From: Dokdonia sp. Hel_I_53
GTDB lineage: Bacteria > Bacteroidota > Bacteroidia > Flavobacteriales > Flavobacteriaceae
Length of the DNA: 64,000 bases
Assembly (NCBI RefSeq): GCF_007827465.1
Contig: NZ_VISL01000001.1
Coordinates: 5,001 to 69,000 of the forward strand
Reading direction: 5' to 3'
Shown here: piece after piece, positions 35,980-44,643 of the stretch
Numbering within the stretch: the stretch's first letter is position 1
Layout of the letters: every line of letters begins with the position of its first letter
Notes under the pieces: generated by a model
Database searches by the model: none
Told to the model about the DNA's origin: nothing
Seen by the model: the letters and a program-made list of their open reading frames with translations, nothing else
Translations under genes and position numbers: made by a program

Positions 35980-36261
35980 TTATGCACCTAAAATATCGTC
36001 TATAGCGGCGGCAAGATCAAAATCTTTTTCTGTAACGCCATCAGCGTCATGTGTACTTAATGAAATTTCCAATTCGTTGTAGGTATTCGTCCAAGTAGGG
36101 TGGTGGTCCATTTTTTCACACTCAAAAGCAATGCGCGTCATTGTTGCAAACACCTCGCGAAAATTTTCAAACTCGATGGTTGTATGTATAGCATTCTCGT
36201 CATGTTCCCAATCCGGAAAATCTTCTAGCCTGTTTTTAATTTGCTCGTTTGTAAGTTTCAT
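35980..36261 (-). CDS. 4a-hydroxytetrahydrobiopterin dehydratase
   Basis: A 93-residue pterin-4a-carbinolamine dehydratase that recycles the pterin cofactor of aromatic amino acid hydroxylases. The length and the active-site pattern are right: FREVFATMTRIAFECEKMDHHPTW with the conserved histidines, then LSTHDADGVTEKDFDLAAAID. No phenylalanine hydroxylase gene lies in the window, so the partner is elsewhere. It is monocistronic with its own terminator. Confidence 0.93.
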   Translation of the reverse strand: MKLTNEQIKNRLEDFPDWEHDENAIHTTIEFENFREVFATMTRIAFECEKMDHHPTWTNTYNELEISLSTHDADGVTEKDFDLAAAIDDILGA

Positions 36262-36381
36262 ATCGTTGGTTTTGAATGTTGAAAGCTAAAGGTAGGTAAT
36301 TGCGGTATTGCGAAAATGAGAAAACGGTTAAAATTGTGTTAGGATATTAACTACCTATCATTGTCCTATTTTAACTTGCTA

Positions 36382-36874
36382 TTAGCCCTGTGCAATTTTA
36401 AAATTGCTATCGTATTCAACGGTCATTAGTGTGCCATCGCTAAGAGTTAAAGAACTTCTATAGTAAGATCAGTTCCAGATACTGTTACCGTAACTGTACC
36501 AGCTGTTGCTTCTCTTTCGATATTATTTATTTCAATAAATGCATCTGAAAAATAAAAATCATCGTCGTTAGGAGACAAGTGTATGTGAAAGTTCCAGTTC
36601 TTAAGGCCGGAGTCTCCCCTTCAACTAACAGAGAAAATAACTCGAGATATAATTCATATTCATCATCTCCAGAAGTTCCAATTAGTGTAAAATCATAATT
36701 ATAAAATCCAGATATAATTTCATCGCCGTAGTCTTCAATTAATGCAGACGTTATCTCTACCGAATCCCCATCAACATTAATGGCATTGTCAAAAGATCTA
36801 GCGTCATCATCGCTACCACAAGATGTAAGAGATGCTGCTGTAATAAATAAAAAAGTGTAAAGTAAATTTTTTAT
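36382..36874 (-). pseudogene. Decayed lipoprotein gene (lost start, two frameshifts)
   Basis: Translating the minus strand from 36874 gives xKNLLYTFLFITAASLTSC followed by GSDDDARSFDNAINVDGD, a clear SPII lipoprotein start. The initiation codon is ATA instead of ATG. After VEG the frame breaks at a G-run (plus-strand CCCC, 36616-36619) and continues one frame over as GLKNWNFHIHLSPNDDDF. A second break near 36454 moves the end to TLSDGTLMTVEYDSNF before the stop. With both single-base losses repaired it would encode about 164 residues. Homopolymer sequencing error could explain one break but not all three lesions. Confidence 0.75.
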
Positions 36875-36967
36875 AAAAATAGATTGTTTGTTTAAAGGTG
36901 GCGTATATAATTTTTTTTCTTTGAAGAGAGTAATATTTGTAAAAAAATAGTTTTTACAGCATCACCC

Positions 36968-36998
36968 TTTGAAAATCAATTAAAAGACCGTATTTTTG
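36968..36998 (+). promoter_or_regulatory. rpsA promoter (Bacteroidota -33/-7 type)
   Basis: TTTG (36968-36971), a 19-bp spacer, then TATTTTTG (36991-36998) is a full TTTG/TAnnTTTG match. The start would be near 37005, leaving about 150 nt of leader before rpsA that contains a palindrome copy. Confidence 0.75.
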
Positions 36999-37082
36999 CA
37001 CACCTTTTTGGCACCCTTAGAAAGCCGCCAATAAAGTTTCTATAAAAACAAAACAACCCTTTTACGGTTTCGAGGTTTTTAG

Positions 37083-37098
37083 GCTTTCGCGAAAGCGT
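37083..37098. repeat. TTCGCGAA palindrome in the rpsA leader
   Basis: GCTTTCGCGAAAGCGT, 59 bp before the rpsA start and downstream of its promoter, so it is transcribed and would fold as an RNA hairpin. Confidence 0.85.
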
Positions 37099-37157
37099 AA
37101 AATACAAAACCCATCCTGCTTAAAACTTTTATTTTAAGTATGATGTAATTTTAGCAA

Positions 37158-39053
37158 ATGGCTGAAGAAACAACAAAACAAGAACTTGAAGCAAAACAAG
37201 ACGGTGTCACTGAGGCGCAAGTCGAAGCTCAAGTAGAGAAAACGGACATTGCAGAAGCAAAAACTGCAGAGGCTCCAAAAGCAGAGCTTTCACCAGCTCA
37301 AGAAAATCCTGAGAAATTTTTGAAAGATTTTAACTGGGAGAAGTATGAGGAAGGTATTGACACAGTAGATGACAAGCAGCTCGAAGAATTTGAAGCGCTT
37401 GTAGCAAGTAACTTTGTAGATACACTTGATGATGACGTGGTAGAGGGAACTGTAATTACACTTACAGATCGTGATGCAATTATCGATATCAACGCAAAGT
37501 CTGAAGGTGTAATCTCTCTTAATGAGTTCCGTTACAATCCAGATCTTAAAGTAGGTGATAAAGTAGAGGTACTTATAGACGTACGTGAAGATTCTACTGG
37601 ACAATTAATTTTATCGCACCGTAAGGCGCGTGTTATCAAAGCATGGGATCGTGTTAACGCGGCTCACGATGAAGGAACTATCGTAAACGGTTTTGTAAAA
37701 GCACGTACTAAAGGTGGTATGATTGTAGATGTTTTTGGTATCGAAGCATTCTTACCAGGGTCACAAATAGACGTTAAGCCTATCCGTGATTACGATCAGT
37801 ATGTAAATAAAACAATGGAATTTAAAGTGGTTAAGATTAACCATGAATTCAAAAACGTTGTTGTCTCTCATAAAGCGCTTATCGAAGCAGATATTGAAGA
37901 GCAGAAAAAAGAAATCATTGGACAGCTTGAAAAAGGTCAAGTACTTGAGGGTGTTGTTAAAAACATCACTTCATACGGAGTATTTGTTGATCTTGGAGGA
38001 GTTGATGGACTGGTACACATTACAGACCTTTCTTGGTCACGTATCAACCACCCGAACGAAATCGTTGAGCTTGATCAGAAATTGAATGTTGTAATTCTTG
38101 ATTTTGATGAAGATAAAACACGTATCCAATTAGGTCTTAAGCAATTATCTAAGCATCCTTGGGAAGCTTTAGGTGAAGAACTTAAGGTTGGAGATAACGT
38201 AAAAGGTAAAGTAGTTGTAATCGCAGATTATGGTGCATTTATTGAAGTTGAAGAAGGAGTAGAAGGTCTTATACACGTTTCTGAAATGTCATGGTCAACT
38301 CACTTACGCAGTGCAGGTGACTTTGTAAAAGTAGGTGATGTAGTAGATGCTCAAATTCTTACTTTAGATCGTGAAGATCGTAAGATGAGTCTCGGTATCA
38401 AGCAACTTACGCAAGATCCTTGGACAGATATTACCTCTAAGTATCCTGTAGGTTCGCGTCACGAAGGTATCGTACGTAACTTTACAAACTTTGGTGTGTT
38501 TGTTGAGCTTGAAGAAGGTATTGACGGATTGATTTATATCTCAGACCTTTCTTGGACTAAGAAAATCAAGCATCCATCAGAATTCTGTGAGGTTGGTGAT
38601 AAATTAGAAGTTGTGGTTCTTGAGCTAGATGTTGAAGGACGTAAACTATCTCTTGGTCACAAGCAAATAGAAACTAATCCTTGGGATAAATATGAAGCTG
38701 AATTTAAAGTAGGAACAACTCATAAAGCTGCCATCACGGATGTTGTAGATAAAGGAGCTACTATTGAATTTAATGAGGATATTACTGCCTTCATTCCTAC
38801 ACGTCATCTTGAAAAAGAAGATGGAACTAAATTAGGAAAAGGAGATGAGGCTGAATTCCAAATTATAGAATTTAATAAGGACTTTAAGCGTGTAGTTGCT
38901 TCTCATATGGTTATCCATAAAGAAGAAGAGGCTAAGATCGTTAAGCAAGCTGCTAAGAAAGCTAAAGCTCAGTCAGATGAGTCTAAGCCTACTTTAGGAG
39001 ATGCAAACGAAGCTCTTGCAGCTCTTAAAAAGAAAATGGAAGGAGGAAAGTAA
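37158..39053 (+). CDS. rpsA: 30S ribosomal protein S1
   Basis: Binds mRNA and helps it onto the 30S subunit. The 631 residues contain an acidic, low-complexity N terminus (about 1-60) and six S1 OB-fold repeats. The first two are divergent. The next three have the classic pattern, for example EGVVKNITSYGVFVDLGGVDGLVHITDLSW. The last (THKAAITDVVDKGATIEF) is again degenerate. A lysine/alanine-rich tail ends the protein. Codon use is that of a highly expressed gene. It is monocistronic with a strong -33/-7 promoter and a strong terminator. S1 genes are often autoregulated through the leader. Confidence 0.96.
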   Translation: MAEETTKQELEAKQDGVTEAQVEAQVEKTDIAEAKTAEAPKAELSPAQENPEKFLKDFNWEKYEEGIDTVDDKQLEEFEALVASNFVDTLDDDVVEGTVITLTDRDAIIDINAKSEGVISLNEFRYNPDLKVGDKVEVLIDVREDSTGQLILSHRKARVIKAWDRVNAAHDEGTIVNGFVKARTKGGMIVDVFGIEAFLPGSQIDVKPIRDYDQYVNKTMEFKVVKINHEFKNVVVSHKALIEADIEEQKKEIIGQLEKGQVLEGVVKNITSYGVFVDLGGVDGLVHITDLSWSRINHPNEIVELDQKLNVVILDFDEDKTRIQLGLKQLSKHPWEALGEELKVGDNVKGKVVVIADYGAFIEVEEGVEGLIHVSEMSWSTHLRSAGDFVKVGDVVDAQILTLDREDRKMSLGIKQLTQDPWTDITSKYPVGSRHEGIVRNFTNFGVFVELEEGIDGLIYISDLSWTKKIKHPSEFCEVGDKLEVVVLELDVEGRKLSLGHKQIETNPWDKYEAEFKVGTTHKAAITDVVDKGATIEFNEDITAFIPTRHLEKEDGTKLGKGDEAEFQIIEFNKDFKRVVASHMVIHKEEEAKIVKQAAKKAKAQSDESKPTLGDANEALAALKKKMEGGK

Positions 39054-39083
39054 TTTCTAAGATTCATATTCTAGTAAAATAAG

Positions 39084-39110
39084 CCTCTCAGTAAACTGAG
39101 AGGTTTTTTA
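39084..39110 (+). terminator. rpsA terminator
   Basis: CCTCTCAG/CTGAGAGG (8 bp, loop TAAA) plus a T-run. The sequence is almost identical to the terminator after the next gene (39794-39826). Confidence 0.9.
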
Positions 39111-39204
39111 TTTAATTTTCCCAACTAAATATTAAATTAATTTTCTATTTTCGTGTAGCCTTGATTAAAATTAACAAGGTGCTAACTAATTTTAAATTAA
39201 AATT

Positions 39205-39771
39205 ATGAAAAAAATTTTTTTATCTGTAGCATTTGTTGCTGCGACATTTATTACAGTAAACGCTCAAGAAACAACTTTCGGTCTTAAAGGAGGTGTAAAC
39301 TTTGCATCAATTAACGGAGACGATTTAGATGATTTAGACGGGAGAACTAGTTTCCATGTTGGTGCTGTTGCAAACTTTGGTTTAACAGAGGCATTTGCGA
39401 TACAACCAGAAGTTGTTTATTCTTCTCAAGGAGCATCCGAGGAATTTGAAGGTGATGATATAAATTATAGATTAAACTACATAAATATTCCTGTTTTAGC
39501 AGATTATACTTTTGCAGAGGGATTTAGCGCGCAATTCGGACCTCAGTTTGGTATTAATGTGAGTTCTGACGTTGAATTTGACGGGGATACAGAGGATTTA
39601 GAGGATGTTGAGACTTTAGATTTAGGTTTAGCAGGTGGTTTGCAGTACAGCTTAGATCAAGGGATTTTCTTTCAAGCGAGATATACTTTAGGATTAAATA
39701 ATATTTTTGATTTTGAAGATGCAGATGCTAAGAATGGCGTATTTGCTTTATCTGTAGGTTACAATTTCTAA
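39205..39771 (+). CDS. Outer-membrane beta-barrel protein (porin-like)
   Basis: A 188-residue protein with an SPI signal (MKKIFLSVAFVAATFITVNAQ). The mature part shows TFGLKGGVNFASI, FHVGAVANFGLTEAFAIQPEVVYSSQGA, then repeated strand pairs ending in GVFALSVGYNF, the pattern of the eight-stranded PorT/OmpW-like barrels of Bacteroidota (OMP_b-brl families). Acidic loops (DDLDDLDG, EFDGDTEDLEDVE) may bind cations. It is monocistronic. A second, decayed barrel gene lies directly downstream. Function unknown. Confidence 0.87.
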   Translation: MKKIFLSVAFVAATFITVNAQETTFGLKGGVNFASINGDDLDDLDGRTSFHVGAVANFGLTEAFAIQPEVVYSSQGASEEFEGDDINYRLNYINIPVLADYTFAEGFSAQFGPQFGINVSSDVEFDGDTEDLEDVETLDLGLAGGLQYSLDQGIFFQARYTLGLNNIFDFEDADAKNGVFALSVGYNF

Positions 39772-39793
39772 TCTCATACTTTATCATATTATG

Positions 39794-39826
39794 AAACCTC
39801 TCAGGAAACTGGGAGGTTTTTTTTTA
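39794..39826 (+). terminator. Terminator after the beta-barrel gene
   Basis: AAACCTCTCAG with CTGGGAGGTTT (11 bp, one wobble, loop GAAA), then eight or more T. Confidence 0.9.
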
Positions 39827-39858
39827 CGCTATCGTTAATAATGTAAAACTTATATTTT

Positions 39859-40283
39859 ATGCAAAATACTTTTTTAATGTTAGTATTTATTAGTTTAGGT
39901 TTAAACCAGATCATAGCATAAGAGTCTGCTACACCCAAAGGGAATTGGATAGTAGAGTCTGGAATAGGAACTAGTATTATAGGTAATGCAAATACTTCAA
40001 TAGTATTTGCTTCTAACAATGGCAATAGCTCGTTTGCTATAGGTGGCGAAGCTGGATATTTTATTAATAATTTAGAATTAAAAGCCTGAATTTCATATGA
40101 GAGTGAAGGAAGCTATGTGAATTGGAAAGCTGGTACTAAATATTATATTTCAAGTAAATTCCCAGTGCAATTAGACTTAAATGGATCGTTAGACAGTTTT
40201 TTACCATCAGTTATGTAGGGCTTCAAGGAGTGTACAGCCTAGAATTAGGTATATTTTCTGGGGAAGAATATAGGGGTAAGTGA
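39859..40283 (+). pseudogene. Decayed outer-membrane protein gene
   Basis: A frame from ATG 39859 encodes a signal peptide (MQNTFLMLVFISLGLNQIIA) and a barrel-like protein (GNWIVESGIGTSI...FAIGGEAGYFINNLELKA). It is broken by TAA at 39919-39921 (CAA expected after the signal peptide), TGA at 40087-40089 (GGA expected) and TAG at 40216-40218. Near the last stop the frame shifts by one and continues as VGLQGVYSLELGIFSGEEY to a TGA at 40281. The copy lacks a C-terminal end. Four lesions make recent sequencing error unlikely. It resembles the neighbouring barrel gene in type, not closely in sequence. Confidence 0.78.
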
Positions 40284-40455
40284 CAATTATAATTACATAT
40301 GTTGCAACAGTAGCATCTTCCTTATTCTGATAATTTCAAAATTTGAAAGGCCTTTTAAATTTTATTTTAAAAGAATCCTTAAATTTTATTATGTGAGAAC
40401 TATAAGTTGATAAATGTGTTATAGTTAAAAGTAGATTTTGTTTTGGGAAGCAAAA

Positions 40456-42294
40456 TCATTTGAGATCGCGGCGATGTAACCATAATTTTGTATATCTCAT
40501 AAAAACGGAATAAGCTTGTAATGAACTTATAACAAAACCGACTACGCCATCAAGAAATCCCATTTGGATGATATAATGTTTGAAAAAGCTCCATAATGGC
40601 TTCATAAAAAAATGATAGATCGAGAGTTTGCCAGTAAAACTATCATAATCTATTGCTTGCCAATTTGCATACCTATTTAATTTAGCAATGTGGTTATCAA
40701 TAGTGGTGTAGGTATCGTGATAAAGTCGATTTTTTAAGTAGCCAACTTTACCTTCAGCAATAATTTCTGCATGCACCATTTTATTTTCGTAACGACATTT
40801 GTCCCTACGAAAAAGACGGATTACCTTATCATTTTGCCATCCGCTAAAACGGACGTGCTTCCCCATGAAGTGGTTCTTTCTGAAAATCCAATAAGCTACC
40901 ATATCATTATCAGCAGAACAGCTTAAAACCTCTTCAATTTCTGCTTGAAGTTCTGGCGTGACTCTTTCATCTGCATCGACTAGAAGTATCCATTCATTCG
41001 ATGCTTGAGGAATAGCCCAATTTTTTTGTGATGCGGAATTTTCATATTCCCTTTTTATAACCTTATCAGCTTTTTGTAATGCAATTTCATAGGTTCCGTC
41101 AGAGCTATAGCTATCTACTACTAAAACCTCGTCGGCAAATGAGACAGAATCGATTACGGCTTCAATATTTCTTTTTTCATTACCTGTGGGAATGATGGCC
41201 GTAAGTTTGATCTCTCGATTGTTTATTGTGTATGATTTGTTATAACTTTTATGGCTATAAAATCCTGTTTTTTTTCGAATCTTGAATTTCCGAATTAAAT
41301 TTAAAGGTTTCTTTTTTAAATAATTTTTATCTCTATGCAGCATGTCAATACTTGTATTGATTACTCTTGCACTAGACTTGCCGTCCTTGTAAGGATGCGT
41401 AAAGTTTGCAAACTTGCTAATGTTTACTAATAATTCTTTTGAAGGATGGAGGGCTTTATCTAATGCAATTTCCAGTTCATTAACGTTATCTATTTGTATA
41501 AGATAATCGTGATTTAAGGTGTGTTTGTACGCTATGACTGGGCGCTTTTGCAATAAAAATTCTTGAATGGCAGAGGTAGTGTCTGCCAGCATTATATCTG
41601 CTTTCTTGAATAGGGGTATTAAATTAGTTGTATCATAGTAAGTTAAATTTTTATTTTCGAGTGTTTTCCATTTATCGATAATATCTACATTCATTTTAGG
41701 ATGTAGTGTTACCATAAATTTGTAGGTTCCATAATTTGAAAGTCTTTCGATTGTTTCAAACATTTTATCATCATGAGCGAGACTTAATCTTTCAGTGAAG
41801 GTTGAGCAAATCAAAATCATTGGGATTTGAGCTGCTTTTTTATCAGTAATTGGAAAAAGTGGATCAACTTTAGACCATCCAGTCTCGACCACTTCAAAGT
41901 ATTTATGGTAATCTGCTAATTTCTGAAATTCAATGGTGCTTGATGGGCCTTGAGTACAATATAGGTCAAAGAAACCTCTCATTTTAAAGTCAGTACTTTT
42001 AATTTTTTTTGAAGGTCTCTTGTAAGCAGGAAAGCCGTGAAAAATTTGAACCTTTAATCCTTTTAGAAAATCAGGAACAACATTTGTAGCGGTTAGAACG
42101 ATATGTGGTGAGTAAGCTACTACAGATTGTATAGTATTTAAGAGTAAGGGGTCATTAAATAATTTTGATTTCCCTTCACTTTCATCTGCAAACCATCTTA
42201 CCTCATAATCTCTACTTAAAATTTCTTTCTCTAAAGGCTTTCCAATGGGAATAGAGTAGCTATAAGATATATAAATCAGGAATTTGTAATTCAT
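40456..42294 (-). CDS. CDP-glycerol glycerophosphotransferase-like / GT2 fusion
   Basis: A 612-residue two-domain protein for surface-glycan synthesis. Residues about 1-320 resemble CDP-glycerol:polyol-phosphate transferases (TagB/TagF type): FHGFPAYKRP, ILICSTFTERLSL, KFMVTLHPKMN and ADIMLADTTSAIQEFLLQKRPVIAY. From about 362 a family-2 glycosyltransferase begins: LTAIIPTGNEKRNIEAVIDSV, DEVLVVDSYSSDGT and LLVDADERVTPEL. It has a WaaE/KdtX-like end (KNHFMGKHVRFSGWQNDKVIRLFRRD) and a C-terminal hydrophobic stretch. It may attach a polyol phosphate and a sugar to the same polymer. Last of four minus-strand cluster genes, separated by the plus-strand propeller gene. Confidence 0.8.
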   Translation of the reverse strand: MNYKFLIYISYSYSIPIGKPLEKEILSRDYEVRWFADESEGKSKLFNDPLLLNTIQSVVAYSPHIVLTATNVVPDFLKGLKVQIFHGFPAYKRPSKKIKSTDFKMRGFFDLYCTQGPSSTIEFQKLADYHKYFEVVETGWSKVDPLFPITDKKAAQIPMILICSTFTERLSLAHDDKMFETIERLSNYGTYKFMVTLHPKMNVDIIDKWKTLENKNLTYYDTTNLIPLFKKADIMLADTTSAIQEFLLQKRPVIAYKHTLNHDYLIQIDNVNELEIALDKALHPSKELLVNISKFANFTHPYKDGKSSARVINTSIDMLHRDKNYLKKKPLNLIRKFKIRKKTGFYSHKSYNKSYTINNREIKLTAIIPTGNEKRNIEAVIDSVSFADEVLVVDSYSSDGTYEIALQKADKVIKREYENSASQKNWAIPQASNEWILLVDADERVTPELQAEIEEVLSCSADNDMVAYWIFRKNHFMGKHVRFSGWQNDKVIRLFRRDKCRYENKMVHAEIIAEGKVGYLKNRLYHDTYTTIDNHIAKLNRYANWQAIDYDSFTGKLSIYHFFMKPLWSFFKHYIIQMGFLDGVVGFVISSLQAYSVFMRYTKLWLHRRDLK

Positions 42295-42420
42295 CTATTT
42301 TTTGATACAATTAATTTAATTTGAAAGATGTACCTCTAAAATTTGTGAAGATAATTATTTCTGAATATTTATCTTTTTGAAAAATGATTAAGTTTAAATT
42401 AAAAAATACAAGTATAATAT

Positions 42421-42428
42421 TATATTTG
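42421..42428 (+). promoter_or_regulatory. -7 promoter element of the propeller lipoprotein gene
   Basis: TATATTTG matches TAnnTTTG 26 bp before the ATG at 42455. No good TTTG box is found at the right distance. Confidence 0.4.
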
Positions 42429-42454
42429 TTTATTAATCTAACAATATATATAAA

Positions 42455-43591
42455 ATGAAATTACTAAAATTAACCTTTTTTGTTTCCACTCTAGCTATTT
42501 TTTCGTGCTCGAAGGAAAATCTATCAGAAGAAGAATTTAATAGTGCTGAACTTAGATTGCCTATTGGAGATTCTACTCCATTAATACCTCAACCAATAGA
42601 AATTTACGATGATTACTATGACCAAGAGGTGGATTATGTACGAACTGTTTCAGATATTGATGGAGATGGAAAAAATGACATAGTAGGCTTTGGAAGAGAA
42701 GATGTATTAGCGTCACTTTCAGATGGTATGAAATTTGGAAGTGATCGAGTATGGTATGCCGGATATACTGATGGCTGGAATAATGAAGATCATGTAAGAG
42801 TTGTAAAAGATGTTAACGGAGATGGAAAATCAGATATAGTAGGTTTTGGAAGAAAAGATGTCCTTGTCTCACTTTCAAATGGTAATAGTTTTGGAACAGC
42901 TACCGTTTGGAATACTGGATTTGCTGAAGGATGGCGTAATCAAGATCATCAGCAGGATTATATAAGAACCATCGCTGATGTTAATGGAGATGGCAAATCG
43001 GACATAATAGGGTTTGGAAGAGAGAATGTACTAGTGTCACTTTCTGATGGGTACAGGTTTGGAGTACCAAGAGTATGGAATAGTGGATTTATAGATGGTT
43101 GGAACAATGAAGATCATGTTAGAGTAGTTGCAGATGTTAACGGTGATGGTAAAGCTGATATAGTCGGATTTGGAAATAATAGTGTTTTAGTCTCTCTTTC
43201 GGACGGTACTAGATTTGGAACGCCAAGAACTTGGACCAGTGGATTTACTAGTGGATGGAGAGATCAAGATCATCAGCAAGATTATATAAGAACAATCGCT
43301 GACGTTAACGGAGATGGAAAATCGGATATAATAGGATTTGGGAGAGAGAATGTATTAGTTGCATTATCTGATGGCTACAGATTTGGAGCACCAAGAGTAT
43401 GGAATAGTGGATTTGTGACTAACTGGAACAATGAAGATCATGTTAGGATAGTCTCAGATGTTAATGGCGATGGAAGGGCAGATATTATTGGGTTTGGAAA
43501 TAAGGATGTGTTAGTATCATTATCTAACGGAAGTAGTTTTGGTACAGCTAGAAAATGGAATAGTGGATTCACCGAAGGATGGAGGCCATAA
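42455..43591 (+). CDS. FG-GAP/VCBS-type beta-propeller lipoprotein (lectin-like)
   Basis: A 378-residue lipoprotein (SPII, IFSC, Cys18). From about residue 60 it is built of six blades of about 52-56 residues, each with D(V/I)(N/D)GDGK(S/N/A)DI(V/I)GFG and VLVSLS(D/N)G..FG. The DxDGDG-type loops should bind calcium. Blades alternate between a form with NNEDHVR and a longer form with RDQDHQQDYIRTIAD. Blade sequence resembles fungal PVL-type lectins. A 324-bp unit is duplicated almost exactly. It is divergent from the fusion gene inside the glycan cluster, so glycan binding is a reasonable but untested guess. Confidence 0.82.
   Translation: MKLLKLTFFVSTLAIFSCSKENLSEEEFNSAELRLPIGDSTPLIPQPIEIYDDYYDQEVDYVRTVSDIDGDGKNDIVGFGREDVLASLSDGMKFGSDRVWYAGYTDGWNNEDHVRVVKDVNGDGKSDIVGFGRKDVLVSLSNGNSFGTATVWNTGFAEGWRNQDHQQDYIRTIADVNGDGKSDIIGFGRENVLVSLSDGYRFGVPRVWNSGFIDGWNNEDHVRVVADVNGDGKADIVGFGNNSVLVSLSDGTRFGTPRTWTSGFTSGWRDQDHQQDYIRTIADVNGDGKSDIIGFGRENVLVALSDGYRFGAPRVWNSGFVTNWNNEDHVRIVSDVNGDGRADIIGFGNKDVLVSLSNGSSFGTARKWNSGFTEGWRP
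42941..43588 (+). repeat. Two tandem 324-bp direct repeats in the propeller gene
   Basis: The segment starting CAAGATCATCAGCA at 42941 recurs at 43265, exactly 324 bp (108 codons, two blades) later. Most differences are at third codon positions. It records a two-blade duplication within the gene. Confidence 0.8.
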
Positions 43592-43613
43592 ATAATATTT
43601 TAAATAAGTAATT

Positions 43614-43651
43614 AAGGGGGGGGGAGGAATACTTAGCTCCCCCTTTTTTTC
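43614..43651. terminator. Terminator between propeller and Stealth genes
   Basis: A G-run (nine G) with GGGGAGG pairs with CTCCCC beyond a short loop, then a T-run. Poly-G tracts of this length are prone to slippage. Confidence 0.7.
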
Positions 43652-43666
43652 TATAAATATATAAGA

Positions 43667-44608
43667 TTATATTCGAGTCCTTTCCTCAAGCCAAGAAAGA
43701 AAAAAATTCATTTTACTAAAAGAACTACGATCTAAACTTTGAAGACCTAAGAATAATTTATTAGTTTCTTTATTTTTCAATTTAAATCTGTACCACCAAA
43801 GTGGCTTTTTAAAAGATCTGAAATAAAGAAGCCTTAAATCGTTTTCAAATTCACAACTATTATTAATTATTTCTAAATGATTTGATAAACCTTGAGCAAG
43901 GTATTGGTTACCATTCCTGAACCTATATTTTATATTATTTATAAAATGTTCATGATTCTCATTATAGAAATTTTCAAGTGTTGATTTTCTGAGGGGATGT
44001 GGGGTATGTCTAAAATTATAATATTCATTCAAACCAACAATTTTGGCAGATTTTTGTTGAGCTGACTTATGACCAATACGTTTTTTTTTAAATTTTTTAA
44101 AGAATTTTTTTTCTGGAAAACTAAGCCATTTACCTCTCAACACAGGAAAACCATTTTTAAAAAAATCTTGCCCCACAGTTTTGTTAATTAAGAAAAAATC
44201 ATCATTAAAATAAATAAAATGTTCTGAAAGAGTAGGAATTCGATGGATACAGGTTTCTATAGATCTACTGTTGAAAGTGGGCAGAAATTTTTCGTATCCT
44301 TTGAATATTACTTTATGGTCTATGATTTGTACATTATTGTACTTATTAATTTCACCAGAATGATTTAAAAAAGAAGGTTTTTGGTTATCTGTTACTATAA
44401 AAATCTTTCTAATGTAAGGAGCAAATTTTAAAATTGAATTTACCGTATACTCAATCTCATTTACTTGATCATATCTTGTACGCACACTTTCATCTTCAAT
44501 ATTCTTATCTAAAGGAAGAAAGGGTCTCATTTTGTCTTTATGATTCATATCAGACCCATCCACCCATAGAATGACAGCATCAATTTCAATTCCCTTAGTT
44601 TCAATCAT
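43667..44608 (-). CDS. Stealth-family sugar phosphotransferase
   Basis: A 313-residue protein that, by family, transfers a hexose-1-phosphate from a nucleotide sugar to a glycan, making phosphodiester-linked polymers. Region CR1 is IDAVILWVDGSD (residues 9-20). CR2 runs from RYDQVNEIEYTVNSILKFAPYIRKIFIVTDNQ through HRIPTLSEHFIYFNDDFFL (about 45-140). The later conserved regions are not obvious, as in short members. Low GC, with several A/T homopolymers (KKKR, KKFKKKR). It lies in a minus-strand set with the TupA-like and QueC-like genes. Function fits capsule or exopolysaccharide synthesis. Confidence 0.88.
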   Translation of the reverse strand: MIETKGIEIDAVILWVDGSDMNHKDKMRPFLPLDKNIEDESVRTRYDQVNEIEYTVNSILKFAPYIRKIFIVTDNQKPSFLNHSGEINKYNNVQIIDHKVIFKGYEKFLPTFNSRSIETCIHRIPTLSEHFIYFNDDFFLINKTVGQDFFKNGFPVLRGKWLSFPEKKFFKKFKKKRIGHKSAQQKSAKIVGLNEYYNFRHTPHPLRKSTLENFYNENHEHFINNIKYRFRNGNQYLAQGLSNHLEIINNSCEFENDLRLLYFRSFKKPLWWYRFKLKNKETNKLFLGLQSLDRSSFSKMNFFLSWLEERTRI

Positions 44609-44643
44609 AAATATTCATTCTAGTGTTATATAAAACCTTCTAC

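Noticed and set aside
37290..37604. A Cys/Tyr-rich minus-strand frame in rpsA
   Set aside because: Antisense to the highly expressed S1 gene; codon bias belongs to rpsA.
39801..40025. A 74-residue minus-strand frame
   Set aside because: It is the antisense of the decayed barrel gene and its terminator; the plus-strand reading explains the sequence better.
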